Shown here one piece after another: positions 48,683 through 57,639 of a stretch of 64,000 nucleotides of DNA (position 1 is its first letter; each line of letters starts with the position of its first letter). The translations under genes and the position numbers were made by a program. Below the pieces are notes generated by a model, which ran no database searches, was not told where the DNA came from, and saw only the letters and a program-made list of their open reading frames with translations. The stretch is from positions 124,001 through 188,000 of the forward strand of contig NZ_CP071409.1 in NCBI RefSeq assembly GCF_022647505.1. Direction: 5' to 3'. This stretch comes from [Pantoea] beijingensis (GTDB lineage Bacteria > Pseudomonadota > Gammaproteobacteria > Enterobacterales > Enterobacteriaceae).

Positions 48683-49707
48683 TTTTTTTCTCCTGTTACC
48701 GTATTTGGCGATAAAGGTTGATAACGGCGCACAGGACGGGGCATCCCGCAGGATGTGCCATCGGTATGGATCACCTCCTGCTCCCATGGCAACACGTAAC
48801 GTCCCGCGGCTAAATCAGTCATATAACTATAAGGACAGTCCTGCGCGCCACCGGCGACGGCGGAATACCCACGATGGCCAAACTGATAAATATTATTTTC
48901 CACCCCCCAATGCAGGCGGGCTTCACGTACCAGATCGGGACGTAGCTCACAGCAGATAATTTCGTCGGCCCGGCCGCCGCCTTCTGCAAGGGTGACGCCA
49001 TCAAAATTGACAAACATTGCTTCACCCATGGAATCAAAAGTACCATCTGAGCCGCACATACAGACGCTGGCGGTCTGCATCAGGTTGGTGAAAGCGTTCA
49101 CCTGGTTGGTGATTTTCCAGGCGTGCCGGATTGGTGGGGTATAACCCGCGGTACGCAGCATGATATCTGCGCCTTTATAGGCACACTCACGCGCCATTTC
49201 CGGGAACATCCCGTCGTGACAAATAATCAGCGCCAGTTTGCTCCCGTTCGGGCCATCGCACACCGGGATCCCTAAGTTACCCGGCTCCCAAGGCTCAACC
49301 GGCACCCAGGGATGAAGTTTGCGGTAATAAAGACGAATTTCGCCGGTATCATCAACGATAAGGCCGCTGTTGTAAGGGTTACCCTCGGGATTTGCTTCCA
49401 TAATGGAAAAACAGCCCCAAAGTTTATAGGTGACACAGGCAGCTCGCAGTGCAGCGACTTCCGGCCCATCCAGCGTACACAGGATCTCAGGGGAGGTATC
49501 CATCGACAGGCCATGCAGCGAATATTCCGGAAACACGATCAGATCGAGCGAAGGCATACTGCGACGCGCTTTAGCCATCATTGCGATCACTTTTTCCGTC
49601 TGTTGCCAGAGTGCGGCACGCGTGTGAGGATCGGGCAAGGCGAGTTGCGCCAGGCCAACAACGACCCCCTTCGGTGATTTATTTAAACCGCCAAGTCCAC
49701 CAGACAT
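48679..49707 (-). CDS. Nitrilase-superfamily amidase, formamidase-like
   Basis: A 342-residue nitrilase-superfamily amidohydrolase. Catalytic residues are E61 (VFPEYS), K130 (YYRKLHPW) and C163 ([10 protein letters not shown]). The length, CHDG motif and YRKLHPW resemble short-chain amidases and formamidases (AmiE/AmiF). It would release ammonia from formamide or a similar small amide. It lies between permease and hydrolase genes of a seven-gene operon, which implies that the imported compound is broken down to ammonia in steps. Confidence 0.87.
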   Translation of the reverse strand: MSGGLGGLNKSPKGVVVGLAQLALPDPHTRAALWQQTEKVIAMMAKARRSMPSLDLIVFPEYSLHGLSMDTSPEILCTLDGPEVAALRAACVTYKLWGCFSIMEANPEGNPYNSGLIVDDTGEIRLYYRKLHPWVPVEPWEPGNLGIPVCDGPNGSKLALIICHDGMFPEMARECAYKGADIMLRTAGYTPPIRHAWKITNQVNAFTNLMQTASVCMCGSDGTFDSMGEAMFVNFDGVTLAEGGGRADEIICCELRPDLVREARLHWGVENNIYQFGHRGYSAVAGGAQDCPYSYMTDLAAGRYVLPWEQEVIHTDGTSCGMPRPVRRYQPLSPNTVTGEKK

Positions 49708-49719
49708 TATTTGTCTCCT

Positions 49720-50640
49720 CTACCTTGTAAGACTGAGTTCACCGGGGGCGCCACTCAGCGTATGGTTCGGCCGGCAGGTGATGATCATCACCAGCAGCGT
49801 CAGAATGTAAGGTGCTGCTGAAAACAGGTAATAACCGCTGCTGATGCCGACGGCCTGAAGCGCCGGGCCGATCGCCCCGGCAGCGCCGAACAGCAGTGAT
49901 GCCCACAGGCAGTTAAGCGGCTTCCAGCGGGCAAAAATCACCAGCGCTACAGCCATCAGCCCCTGGCCGCTGGATAAGCCCTCATTCCAGCTGCCGGGGT
50001 AATAAAGCGACAGATACGCGCCGCCAACGCCCGCGAAGAATCCACCGACCGCCGTAGCCATAATGCGAACGCTGACTGGGCGATAACCCAACGCCTGAGC
50101 TGAGTTGGCGTGATCGCCGACCAAACGGATGACCAATCCCCAGCGCGTGCTGCGTAAGCCCCAGTGCAACAGAAACGCCAGCAATACGCCGATAAAAAAC
50201 AGCGCGTTGATATTGAGTGCGGAACGAACACGCTCATCGGAAGACCAACTGCCTAAGCTGATGCCGGGCAACATGGGTGCCTGGGGTTGGATAAAGGGTT
50301 TGCCGAGAAAAAAAGCTAAGCCGCTACCCAGTAAGATCAGTGCGATGCCAAAGGCAATGTCATTCACTTTTGGCAATGAACAGATGATACCGTGGAGTAA
50401 ACCGGCCGCCAGACCTGCGATGCCAGCCGCCAATACACCGAGCCACGGAGATCCGCTGGCGTAAGACACGGCATAGCCTGTCATGGCACCCAACACCAGA
50501 ATGCCTTCCAGACCGAGGTTAATGCGTCCACTTTTTTCTGTCAGACATTCGCCAAGGCTGACAAACAGAAAAGGGGTGCCAACGCGTACCGCCCCAGCCA
50601 GTAACGCCAGCAGGAACGTGGAAAACTCGACTTCAGACAT
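49720..50640 (-). CDS. ABC transporter permease, BMP/nucleoside type (second)
   Basis: A 306-residue permease of the branched-chain/ribose type (like YufQ), with about eight to nine membrane helices and the conserved GRINLGLEGILVLGAMTGY near the N-terminus. It overlaps the first permease by eight bases and pairs with it in the importer. Confidence 0.9.
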   Translation of the reverse strand: MSEVEFSTFLLALLAGAVRVGTPFLFVSLGECLTEKSGRINLGLEGILVLGAMTGYAVSYASGSPWLGVLAAGIAGLAAGLLHGIICSLPKVNDIAFGIALILLGSGLAFFLGKPFIQPQAPMLPGISLGSWSSDERVRSALNINALFFIGVLLAFLLHWGLRSTRWGLVIRLVGDHANSAQALGYRPVSVRIMATAVGGFFAGVGGAYLSLYYPGSWNEGLSSGQGLMAVALVIFARWKPLNCLWASLLFGAAGAIGPALQAVGISSGYYLFSAAPYILTLLVMIITCRPNHTLSGAPGELSLTR

Positions 50641-51754
50641 GAGAAATCACCTTGTTGTGTCCGGAATAACGCGCCTCCGCCAAACGGGTACGCCAGCGTG
50701 TGACATGTGGGCCGAGGGCTTCCCAGGCCAATAGCGAGGTAAACAGCAGACCTTCGAGGATAAGCGTGGTGGCATCCGGTAGATCGAGACGCCTTTGCAA
50801 CAAACTGCCGCTGGCTTCAATACCGCCGATGAGTGTGGCGGTCAGCAGGATCCCCAGCGGATGATGACGTGCGGCAAAGGCCACCAGAATACCGCTGGTA
50901 CCATAACCGGCGATCAAGGCGGTATTCGCACTGCCCTGAACGGCGGCAATTTCAAACATGCCAGCCAGCCCCGCCGCTGCGCCACCGAACAGGCACATCA
51001 GCAACACCAGCTTATCGACCGGTAATCCCATCATGCGTGCGGTTCTGACATTCCCGCCAACAATTCTCAGCGAGAAGCCGGTCACGCTATAGCGCAGAAT
51101 GATCCAGGCAAGAAGACAGGCGACAATTCCAGCGACGAAACCCCAGTGAACCTGAAAGTTGTCGCTAATGCTGCCGATGAGATAGGCATCGTCCAGCGGT
51201 GGCGTTGAGGGTTTGTTCAGGCTGGCCGGGTCACGTAGCGGCCCTTCCACCAGATAGCGAAAAACGGCGAGGGCAATGTAGGAAAGCAACAGACTGCTGA
51301 TGGTTTCGTTAAGCCCGCGTTTTTGACGTAACAGGCCGCTGATACCAATCCATACGCCGCCGACAACAGCAGCGCCAAGCGCCATGATGATCCACATCAA
51401 CGCAGGTGGCAGGGACGGGAGCCAGGTCGGCAGCACGGCAGCAGCCAGTCCGCCCAGCACTAATGCCCCTTCACCCCCAATAATAATCAGTCCCACGCGC
51501 GCGGGCAGCGCTACGCAGAGCGCAGTCAGCATCAACGGCGCCGCCCGCTGCAGCGTATTCTCCCAGGCGAAGGAGGAACCGAATGCGCCCTCAATAACCA
51601 GCTGACATGCATCCAGCGCAGGTTTTCCCTGAATAGCCAGAAACAGCACAAAGAGCAGTGCTGCGGTGATAAAAGAGAGCAGCACAGGGAGGGCCGCCAG
51701 TAATGCCCGGGCCAGCCCGGGCAGCAGTATTTTAGGATGCATAATGTTACTCAA
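50633..51754 (-). CDS. ABC transporter permease, BMP/nucleoside type (first)
   Basis: A 373-residue permease (like YufP) with about ten membrane helices. It carries GLIIIGGEGALVLGGLAAAV and the cytoplasmic coupling region FSLRIVGGNVRTARMMGLPV. Its start overlaps the stop of the binding-protein gene (ATGA). Confidence 0.9.
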   Translation of the reverse strand: MSNIMHPKILLPGLARALLAALPVLLSFITAALLFVLFLAIQGKPALDACQLVIEGAFGSSFAWENTLQRAAPLMLTALCVALPARVGLIIIGGEGALVLGGLAAAVLPTWLPSLPPALMWIIMALGAAVVGGVWIGISGLLRQKRGLNETISSLLLSYIALAVFRYLVEGPLRDPASLNKPSTPPLDDAYLIGSISDNFQVHWGFVAGIVACLLAWIILRYSVTGFSLRIVGGNVRTARMMGLPVDKLVLLMCLFGGAAAGLAGMFEIAAVQGSANTALIAGYGTSGILVAFAARHHPLGILLTATLIGGIEASGSLLQRRLDLPDATTLILEGLLFTSLLAWEALGPHVTRWRTRLAEARYSGHNKVISHV

Positions 51755-52854
51755 ATTTGACCGCGGACGCCTTCAACCAGATAGTTCATGCTTTCCAGAG
51801 CAACATCGGTTTGTATTTTTTTCGTTCCTGCGGCAATAACCACATTGCCCTTGTTGTCTTTGATTGGGCCGTTGTAGATGACAAATTCGCCAGCAAGCAT
51901 GCTGGCTTTGATTTCATCAGCCTGTTTTTTGGCGGCTTCGGTCACAGAAGCGCCGTATGGCGACGTTTTTACAAAACCTTCTTTCAGGCCGCCGCGCATG
52001 AAGTTATTCATCGGGGTTGCTTGCTGTTCGGCACTAACATGTGTTTTGTACGGGGTTTCCCAGTTCCATTCCGCGCCGGTCAGGTAGCCTTTCGGTGCCA
52101 GCGCCGCCTGGCTGACGTGGTATCCACAGGTCATTACGCCACGTTTTTCAGCAATTTCGGTCAGCACTTTTGGGCCATCTACGTGGCAGGTCAACACGTC
52201 GCAGCCCTGGTCAATCAGGCTGTTAGCGGCTTCGGCTTCTTTAACCGGCAGCGACCAGTCGCCGGTAAAAATCACGGTGACGGTAATGGTTGGGTCGACT
52301 GCGCGCGCACCCAGCGTAAAGGCGTTTAGATTGCGCAGAACTTGTGGAACGGGCTTGGCAGCAACGAAGCCGAGTTTTTTCGATTGGCTCATATGGCCGG
52401 CGACAATACCGTTCAGATACTGGCACTCATCGATATAACCGAAGAAACTGCCGGCATTTGTGGGATCGCCGGATTTCCACAGTCCACCGCAGTGAGCGAA
52501 ACGGATATCGGGATATTTTTTAGCAATTTTAATGACGTGCGGATCGTAATAACCGAAGGAGGTTGGGAAGATCAGCGTGGCACCATCCTGACGGATCATC
52601 GCCTCCATGGTTTTTTGAACGGCGACCGTTTCCGGCACGTTCTCTTCTTCTATCACCTTGACGTTGGGCAGCGCTTTGATGATTGCCGCGGCTTGGGCAT
52701 GCGACTGGTTATAACCAAAGTCATCCCGTGCGCCAACGTAGATAAAGCCGACAATCAAGGGCCTATCTGCAGCCCAGGCGCGCGTTAAGGGCAGAGCAAC
52801 ACTCAGGCCGAACAGGCTGGCCAGCTTGATAAAATCACGACGATCGAGCGACAT
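51751..52854 (-). CDS. BMP-family substrate-binding lipoprotein-like protein with Tat-type leader
   Basis: About 367 residues. ATG 52854 has AGAGGA upstream. The leader DRRDFIKLASLFGLSVAL has a twin-arginine motif (RRDFIK), unusual for this family, most of which are Sec lipoproteins, so Tat export is likely. The mature protein has the BMP (PnrA/Med) pattern VGFIYVGARDDFGYNQSHAQA. BMP proteins bind nucleosides or related heterocycles. It is the first gene of a seven-gene operon. The 390 bases upstream (52855-53243) carry its promoter region and the divergently placed hrp box. Confidence 0.9.
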   Translation of the reverse strand: MSLDRRDFIKLASLFGLSVALPLTRAWAADRPLIVGFIYVGARDDFGYNQSHAQAAAIIKALPNVKVIEEENVPETVAVQKTMEAMIRQDGATLIFPTSFGYYDPHVIKIAKKYPDIRFAHCGGLWKSGDPTNAGSFFGYIDECQYLNGIVAGHMSQSKKLGFVAAKPVPQVLRNLNAFTLGARAVDPTITVTVIFTGDWSLPVKEAEAANSLIDQGCDVLTCHVDGPKVLTEIAEKRGVMTCGYHVSQAALAPKGYLTGAEWNWETPYKTHVSAEQQATPMNNFMRGGLKEGFVKTSPYGASVTEAAKKQADEIKASMLAGEFVIYNGPIKDNKGNVVIAAGTKKIQTDVALESMNYLVEGVRGQI

Positions 52855-53188
52855 AAGTTTTCCTCTGGTGTGCAAAAAAGATGGGTCAATCACCGTGCCT
52901 TTTACACTCAGGAAGCGCCAGAGGACGGTATGTCACGCGCTAATGCGGCGTTGAATTCACTCTTGTGTACAAGAATGCAGATAGGGAAGCAGGTTTCGTG
53001 CCAATGATTATATTTATGATAATAAAGGATTTTATTCTAATTTGAGGAGTCTGGTGCTTCATCCCGGTGCGATTTTACGCAGATTGGTTCATGGTAGTGC
53101 GTGTGGCTGACTGGCGAATAGCCGGAAAAGTAGGGTCCCGCTGTTGCGGACAAACTGGTTAATCCTTTCAGAGAATATCAATTCGGCA

Positions 53189-53216
53189 GGAACTCTCAGG
53201 TGTTTCGTTCCACCTA
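53189..53216 (+). promoter_or_regulatory. hrp box (HrpL promoter) of the LRR effector gene
   Basis: GGAACT (53189-53194), 15 bases, CCACCTA (53210-53216). This matches the HrpL sigma-factor consensus GGAACC-N15/16-CCACNNA at all but the last base of the first element. The ATG lies 28 bases downstream, with an AGGCGGG ribosome site between. HrpL drives type III secretion genes and effectors in Erwinia, Pantoea and Pseudomonas syringae. Confidence 0.85.
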
Positions 53217-53243
53217 GTGGTATTTTCAGGCGGGTAATGACTT

Positions 53244-54095
53244 ATGCATGTTAATTTTTCGGGGCTGCGCCCCACAAATATGCTACCTGGGACAGAAACG
53301 GCTTTGTTATCCACTGATATTAAAGCTGCTGCACCCGGTATGCACTTAAGCGACCTTCATGCGGATCTCAAAAGCTGGGCCGCGGCAGCACCCACTGCGG
53401 GAGAAGCTACAGTGCGTGCTTCGGCAAGCCATGTTATTTCAGACGCCTTTCAGTGCCGCGGTGAGTCACTCGATCTAAGCGGACGCGGGCTAACGTCGCT
53501 TCCCGATTCACTGGGTGGGCTGACGCAGCTTAAACAGCTGAATGTGTCCGACAACCCGTTGCAAGCTTTTCCGACGAAGGCATTACTCACACTGACGTCA
53601 TTGCAAACGCTGCAACTGGGCATGAACAAGCAAAACGATGGAGTTCCTTTTCGTCGCTCCCATGAACGCTTTGCCGATGAAGGTTATAAGTTGCAGTTTT
53701 TTGCCCAAGGGAATAACCGGGCGCAGATTATGCAGCAGCCGCCACGTCAGAAAACAGCACTGTTCACCACCGATCTCGCACCTTGCCTGGCGGCAATGAT
53801 TGTCCAGGACGGAAAAAGCATCGCGTTACATATGGATAACCCGAAGCGCAGCGGTTCTGGCGGCCTGCCGCTGGAGGATGCCTTTGCCCGCCATCTCCTT
53901 CGTTCAGCACAAGACACCCAGGTTTTCCTGGTGGGTGCGAACGATCAGGGGTCGGCCGGTAATGTGCGGGCAATGCTTTCCACGCTGGATAAGCATGGTC
54001 TGGCGAACAACATTAGTATGGCGAGTCTGGGGAATGGGCATACTTCAGCAACGCTGGATGTGAATAACCGGCAGGCGTGGGTCGGGTTTGGCTAG
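53244..54095 (+). CDS. Candidate type III effector: LRR plus CheD/CNF1-like deamidase domain
   Basis: A 283-residue protein. Residues 1-40 are polar and Ser/Thr/Ala-rich, like a secretion signal. Residues 42-65 (KSWAAAAPTAGEATVRASA) resemble the WxxW..APxGE..R..A segment before the repeats of IpaH/SspH effectors. Leucine-rich repeats run from L76 (LDLSGRGLTSLP) to about 128. The C-terminal part (170-283) lacks a NEL ligase domain. Instead it has T175, C181 and H196 (TTDLAPCLAAM to IALHMDNP), VFLVGAND, GNVRAML and SLGNGHTSATLDV in the order of CheD motifs. C181-H196 is 15 apart, as is C866-H881 in CNF1. I infer a glutamine deamidase directed to host targets by the repeats. A hrp box lies upstream. 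Confidence 0.8.
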   Translation: MHVNFSGLRPTNMLPGTETALLSTDIKAAAPGMHLSDLHADLKSWAAAAPTAGEATVRASASHVISDAFQCRGESLDLSGRGLTSLPDSLGGLTQLKQLNVSDNPLQAFPTKALLTLTSLQTLQLGMNKQNDGVPFRRSHERFADEGYKLQFFAQGNNRAQIMQQPPRQKTALFTTDLAPCLAAMIVQDGKSIALHMDNPKRSGSGGLPLEDAFARHLLRSAQDTQVFLVGANDQGSAGNVRAMLSTLDKHGLANNISMASLGNGHTSATLDVNNRQAWVGFG

Positions 54096-54291
54096 GGAGA
54101 TTGAGTAAAGCAGTAAGTTGCGTGTGACGTGTACGCCTGCCAAAGGATAGAGAGAGACGTCAACCTTTTCGCGTTCCAGCGACAGGCTGCCGTCAGCCTT
54201 CTTCATCACGTCAAGCCGCGTCTCTACAATCACTGGCCTCCGACGCGGATTTTATGGCTGCGTTGTGCCGCACGCAATGACGCGGTGTATT

Positions 54292-55158
54292 CTATTCGCC
54301 AAGGGTGTTAAGAATCTGGATATCCTCGTCGGAGAGCTGTAATGTCGCCGCTGCCAGGTTTTCATGCAGGTGTGCGACTGATGAGGTGCCGGGAATGAGT
54401 AAGATGTTAGCGGAACGCTGGAGCAGCCATGCAAGGGCGACTTGCAAGGGTGTCACATTCAGCCGTGTCGCTAACGCACTTAGCTTTGATGACTGGATGG
54501 GCGTAAATCCACCGAGCGGAAAGAAGGGCACATATGCGATACCATCCTCCGCCAACATATCGATCAGACTATCATCCTGTCGCTGAACCAGATTGTAATG
54601 GTTCTGCACGCAGGCAATTTGACAAATCTCCCGGGCTTGTTTGACCTGGTTCAACGTGACGTTGCTTAAGCCAATATGCCGTATCAAACCGCTTTTTTGT
54701 AGCTCTGCTAGCGCCCGTAGCGGTGTTTCAAGGGATCCCTCTGCTGGCTGGTGGACCCCAAACATTAGCCGTAAATTGACGACCGCCAACTGTTCCAGAC
54801 CCAGGTTACGCAGATTATCTTCCACTGCCTGACGTACTTCCTCCGGGGAAAGTGCCGCCAGCCATTTCCCCGTTTGTGAACGGCGCGCACCAATTTTAGT
54901 CACAAGGACCAGATCGTCTGCATAGGGTGCAAGCGTCTCATGAATTAACTGATTGGTGAGATGTGGACCATAATAATCGCTGGTATCAATATGATTGACT
55001 CCGGCATCTATCGCTGCCCTGAGCACCGCTCGCGCGGCTTCGACATCTTTAGGTGGCCCAAAAACGCCCGGACCGGCGAGCTGCATCGCGCCGTAGCCCA
55101 TACGGTTAACCTGGTGATCGCCTAATTGAAAACGATCGTTATGTATCGTGCGTGTCAT
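54292..55158 (-). CDS. Aldo/keto reductase
   Basis: 288 residues from ATG 55158 (AAGGA seven bases upstream). The apparent longer frame upstream overlaps the LysR gene and is not used. It has the AKR barrel with D (NHIDTSDYYG), Y in the same motif, K (LVTKIGARR), H as usual replaced (NLRLMFGVH) and the NADPH-binding end LLIPGTSSVAHLHEN. It resembles YdbC-type reductases, and the substrate is unknown. It is divergent from a LysR regulator that probably controls it. Confidence 0.9.
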   Translation of the reverse strand: MTRTIHNDRFQLGDHQVNRMGYGAMQLAGPGVFGPPKDVEAARAVLRAAIDAGVNHIDTSDYYGPHLTNQLIHETLAPYADDLVLVTKIGARRSQTGKWLAALSPEEVRQAVEDNLRNLGLEQLAVVNLRLMFGVHQPAEGSLETPLRALAELQKSGLIRHIGLSNVTLNQVKQAREICQIACVQNHYNLVQRQDDSLIDMLAEDGIAYVPFFPLGGFTPIQSSKLSALATRLNVTPLQVALAWLLQRSANILLIPGTSSVAHLHENLAAATLQLSDEDIQILNTLGE

Positions 55159-55261
55159 TGTCCGTTCCTTTTTTTGTGAGCAACACCTGACAATAATCCC
55201 TTCTATGGGGAATGATAATCCGACACAATCGGTATGGGTTGTACGAAATGGCGAACAATCA

Positions 55262-56167
55262 ATGAAAAGTGAGTTGAGCGATTTACGCGCGTTTGTCGCG
55301 GTGGCAAAAGCGGGCAGCTTTCGGACCGGTGCTCGTGAAAGTGGTGCCAGTGCGTCAGGTTTTAGCGAAGCTGTCAGACGGCTGGAGGCGCAAACCGGTG
55401 TACGTTTGCTGCATCGTACTACCCGCAGCGTGGTGCCAACTGAGGCAGGACGGCTGTTACTGTCGCGGCTGTTGCCCGCGTTGGGAGAGGTCGAGGCGGC
55501 GTTAGATTCGGTAAACCAGTATCGCGATAAGCCAGTCGGTACGCTAAAACTTAATGTTCCTATTAGTGCCGCACGGCTAGTATTGCCCGCGATATTGCCT
55601 TCTTTCCTCAATGCTTATCCTGATATTCAGATGGAAATCATCACCGAAGAGAGTTTTGTGGACATCTTTGCCGCTGGCTGTGATGCGGGGATCCGTTACG
55701 ATGAGCGCCTGGAGCAGGATATGATCGCCGTGCCTATTGGCGAGCGCGTACAACGCTTCGCGCTGGCGGCTGCGCCAGCGTATCTTGAACGCCACGGCCA
55801 TCCAACCCACCCGCATGAATTAATGAACCACACATGTATCCGCGGACGTTTTCCCGGCGGCAACACACCGGTGTGGGAGTTTGTAAAAGATCAGGAAACC
55901 ATACTCATTGATGCACATGGCCCGTTGATTGTTCGTATCGGTAGCGCGGTTGATCTGGGCGTAGCGGTTGCCGTTGCAGGCTGTGGTTTGGTCTATCTGT
56001 TTGAGGAGTGGCTGCAACCCCAATTTGCCAGCGGTGAGTTGGTTCCGGTACTGGAGCCGTGGTGGCCCTCTTTTTCTGGCCCTTTCCTCTATTATTCCGG
56101 ACGGCGATTTGTACCTGCACCACTCAGAGCATTTATCGATTTCATAAAACAGACGGCACCCGATTGA
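55262..56167 (+). CDS. LysR-family regulator, divergent from aldo/keto reductase
   Basis: A 301-residue LysR regulator from ATG 55262. The helix-turn-helix is at residues 4-60 (LRAFVAVAKAGSFRTGARES, then LLHRTTRSVVPTEAG), followed by the periplasmic-binding-like effector domain. The pairing with a divergent oxidoreductase gene and a 103-base gap is the classic LysR plan. The ligand is unknown. Confidence 0.9.
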   Translation: MKSELSDLRAFVAVAKAGSFRTGARESGASASGFSEAVRRLEAQTGVRLLHRTTRSVVPTEAGRLLLSRLLPALGEVEAALDSVNQYRDKPVGTLKLNVPISAARLVLPAILPSFLNAYPDIQMEIITEESFVDIFAAGCDAGIRYDERLEQDMIAVPIGERVQRFALAAAPAYLERHGHPTHPHELMNHTCIRGRFPGGNTPVWEFVKDQETILIDAHGPLIVRIGSAVDLGVAVAVAGCGLVYLFEEWLQPQFASGELVPVLEPWWPSFSGPFLYYSGRRFVPAPLRAFIDFIKQTAPD

Positions 56168-56239
56168 GCAATCCATGAGCAGAGAGACGCGCGACGGTTC
56201 GTTAACCCTCTTTTCGTATGATTTAACATGACATGAGAC

Positions 56240-56267
56240 GGAACCCCTTACGCCATTTTGCCACTCA
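56240..56267 (+). promoter_or_regulatory. hrp box (HrpL promoter) of the second effector gene
   Basis: GGAACC (56240-56245), 15 bases, CCACTCA (56261-56267): a full match to GGAACC-N15-CCACNNA. It lies 38 bases before the ATG at 56305. Confidence 0.9.
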
Positions 56268-56304
56268 TCTAACTCATTAGAATTTCTTTAGGATGATCGT
56301 TTAT

Positions 56305-57636
56305 ATGGCCAATTCCATTAGCTTAGTACATAACCCTGCCGCAGGATCTTTCCCATTACCGGAACATACCGCAGAATCACGTCCGGCTTCGATTGCTTCG
56401 GGCAATTCGGTGGCGACGTCTGCGGCGGTTAGTGCGTACGAGAGCTTGCATTTTGCGAAAGACAGCGTCTATGGCTCGGCAAATGAAGCGGCAATTCATC
56501 ACAAACTTGATAATCTGTTTGGCCATTGTATCAATGGCGATAACTATGCTGAGATGCGGACTCTGATTGAATCACGCACTCGGGAGTTGCATAAAATGGG
56601 TGAGACGCCGGCCTCAATTGAGGCGGTGTTAGCCAAAGGCCAGCAGCTGGACAGATTGGGCCAGGTGGCACGCGGCACCGTGCGGGCAATTCCGTTTGCC
56701 GTGGCATCCGTGTCTTACGATAAAATACCCTTGCTAAGTTCATTCGCCCACAGCGCCGCAGAAGTAGGTCTGCATGCGGGGCTGCAGGCGGGTATTGTGG
56801 ATAGTATTGGAAGTTCGTTGCTGGACCGTGCGACGGCGACCCGCCCCTGGCTTTCTGCCAAAGATGATGAGCTACATCCACTGATACGTGACGCGGTGAA
56901 AGAGTTAAAGCCGAGTCTGTTGACGACAATGGTGGAAACCGGGGTTGCATCCCAGGCTTATTCCGTGCGTAACCTGGTCCGCCTTGCTACAGCTGCAACG
57001 GTAACGCATTTTGCGGGAGCGAAAGCTGCCGGAGAAACAGACACCTGGCTCTCTGCTGCAGGAGGTTTGGCATCGGGTGGGGCGATGAATGCGATTTTAC
57101 ATGCAGTAGATGAAAACAAAGGGCGTACCGGGCCGGAGTATTTGTTAGGGCGGGAGGACTGGCAACAGCAATTTACCGCGCTTAAAAATACTCACGTTGT
57201 CAGTGATACGCTAAAAAATGCGGCACACCGCGTTGCCAGGCTACCGCTGGATATTGCGACCGATAGCCTCAGAGCCGCCAACAGTGTGCTGTCTGCGCCG
57301 AGCATCGGGAAAACTGCGGTTTTGGCCGGAGGTTTTGCCGGAGTAATTTCCCTGCGCAGTGCGATTAGTGGAGCACTTGCCAGCCAGGGTTTTAATGCTG
57401 CTGCGATAAGCGCGATAAGCCATGCGGCCAACGTTGTGTCATCTACTCCGGTATTCTTTGCTGCTCCTGCCGCAGAGGTCGTAGGCTCAGCCGTCGCGGA
57501 CAAAATGACGCAAACGCTACAGGAAAGCGTTCCGGCGGCGATCAACTCGGCAGCGGGTTGGCTTGGGCATCAGTTCTATGCCGCGTTAAACCGGCAGCCA
57601 TCTTCGGCGTTGAATGCAGCAGAGCAGCAGGTTTGA
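56305..57636 (+). CDS. Candidate type III effector, unknown family
   Basis: 443 residues from ATG 56305, with AGGA eleven bases upstream. The ATG at 56293 overlaps that AGGA and has no ribosome site. The first 50 residues are Ser/Ala/Pro-rich with few acidic residues (PLPEHTAESRPASIASGNSV), as in type III secretion signals. The rest is alanine-rich and helical, with several weakly hydrophobic segments (near residues 127-140, 150-175, 245-262, 325-350 and 365-395) that could insert in a membrane. Only one cysteine is seen, and no protease, kinase or ligase motif. I do not recognise the family. The perfect hrp box is the main evidence for its role. Confidence 0.75.
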   Translation: MANSISLVHNPAAGSFPLPEHTAESRPASIASGNSVATSAAVSAYESLHFAKDSVYGSANEAAIHHKLDNLFGHCINGDNYAEMRTLIESRTRELHKMGETPASIEAVLAKGQQLDRLGQVARGTVRAIPFAVASVSYDKIPLLSSFAHSAAEVGLHAGLQAGIVDSIGSSLLDRATATRPWLSAKDDELHPLIRDAVKELKPSLLTTMVETGVASQAYSVRNLVRLATAATVTHFAGAKAAGETDTWLSAAGGLASGGAMNAILHAVDENKGRTGPEYLLGREDWQQQFTALKNTHVVSDTLKNAAHRVARLPLDIATDSLRAANSVLSAPSIGKTAVLAGGFAGVISLRSAISGALASQGFNAAAISAISHAANVVSSTPVFFAAPAAEVVGSAVADKMTQTLQESVPAAINSAAGWLGHQFYAALNRQPSSALNAAEQQV

Positions 57637-57639
57637 TGA

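Noticed and set aside
53244..54095. NEL-type E3 ubiquitin ligase, as in other LRR effectors of this shape.
   Set aside because: The C-terminal part is too short and lacks the NEL CxD motif. The CheD/CNF1 pattern fits better.
54292..55611. Long reading of the aldo/keto reductase with a 150-residue N-terminal extension.
   Set aside because: The extension overlaps the divergent LysR gene, and the AKR begins at ATG 55158 with a good ribosome site.
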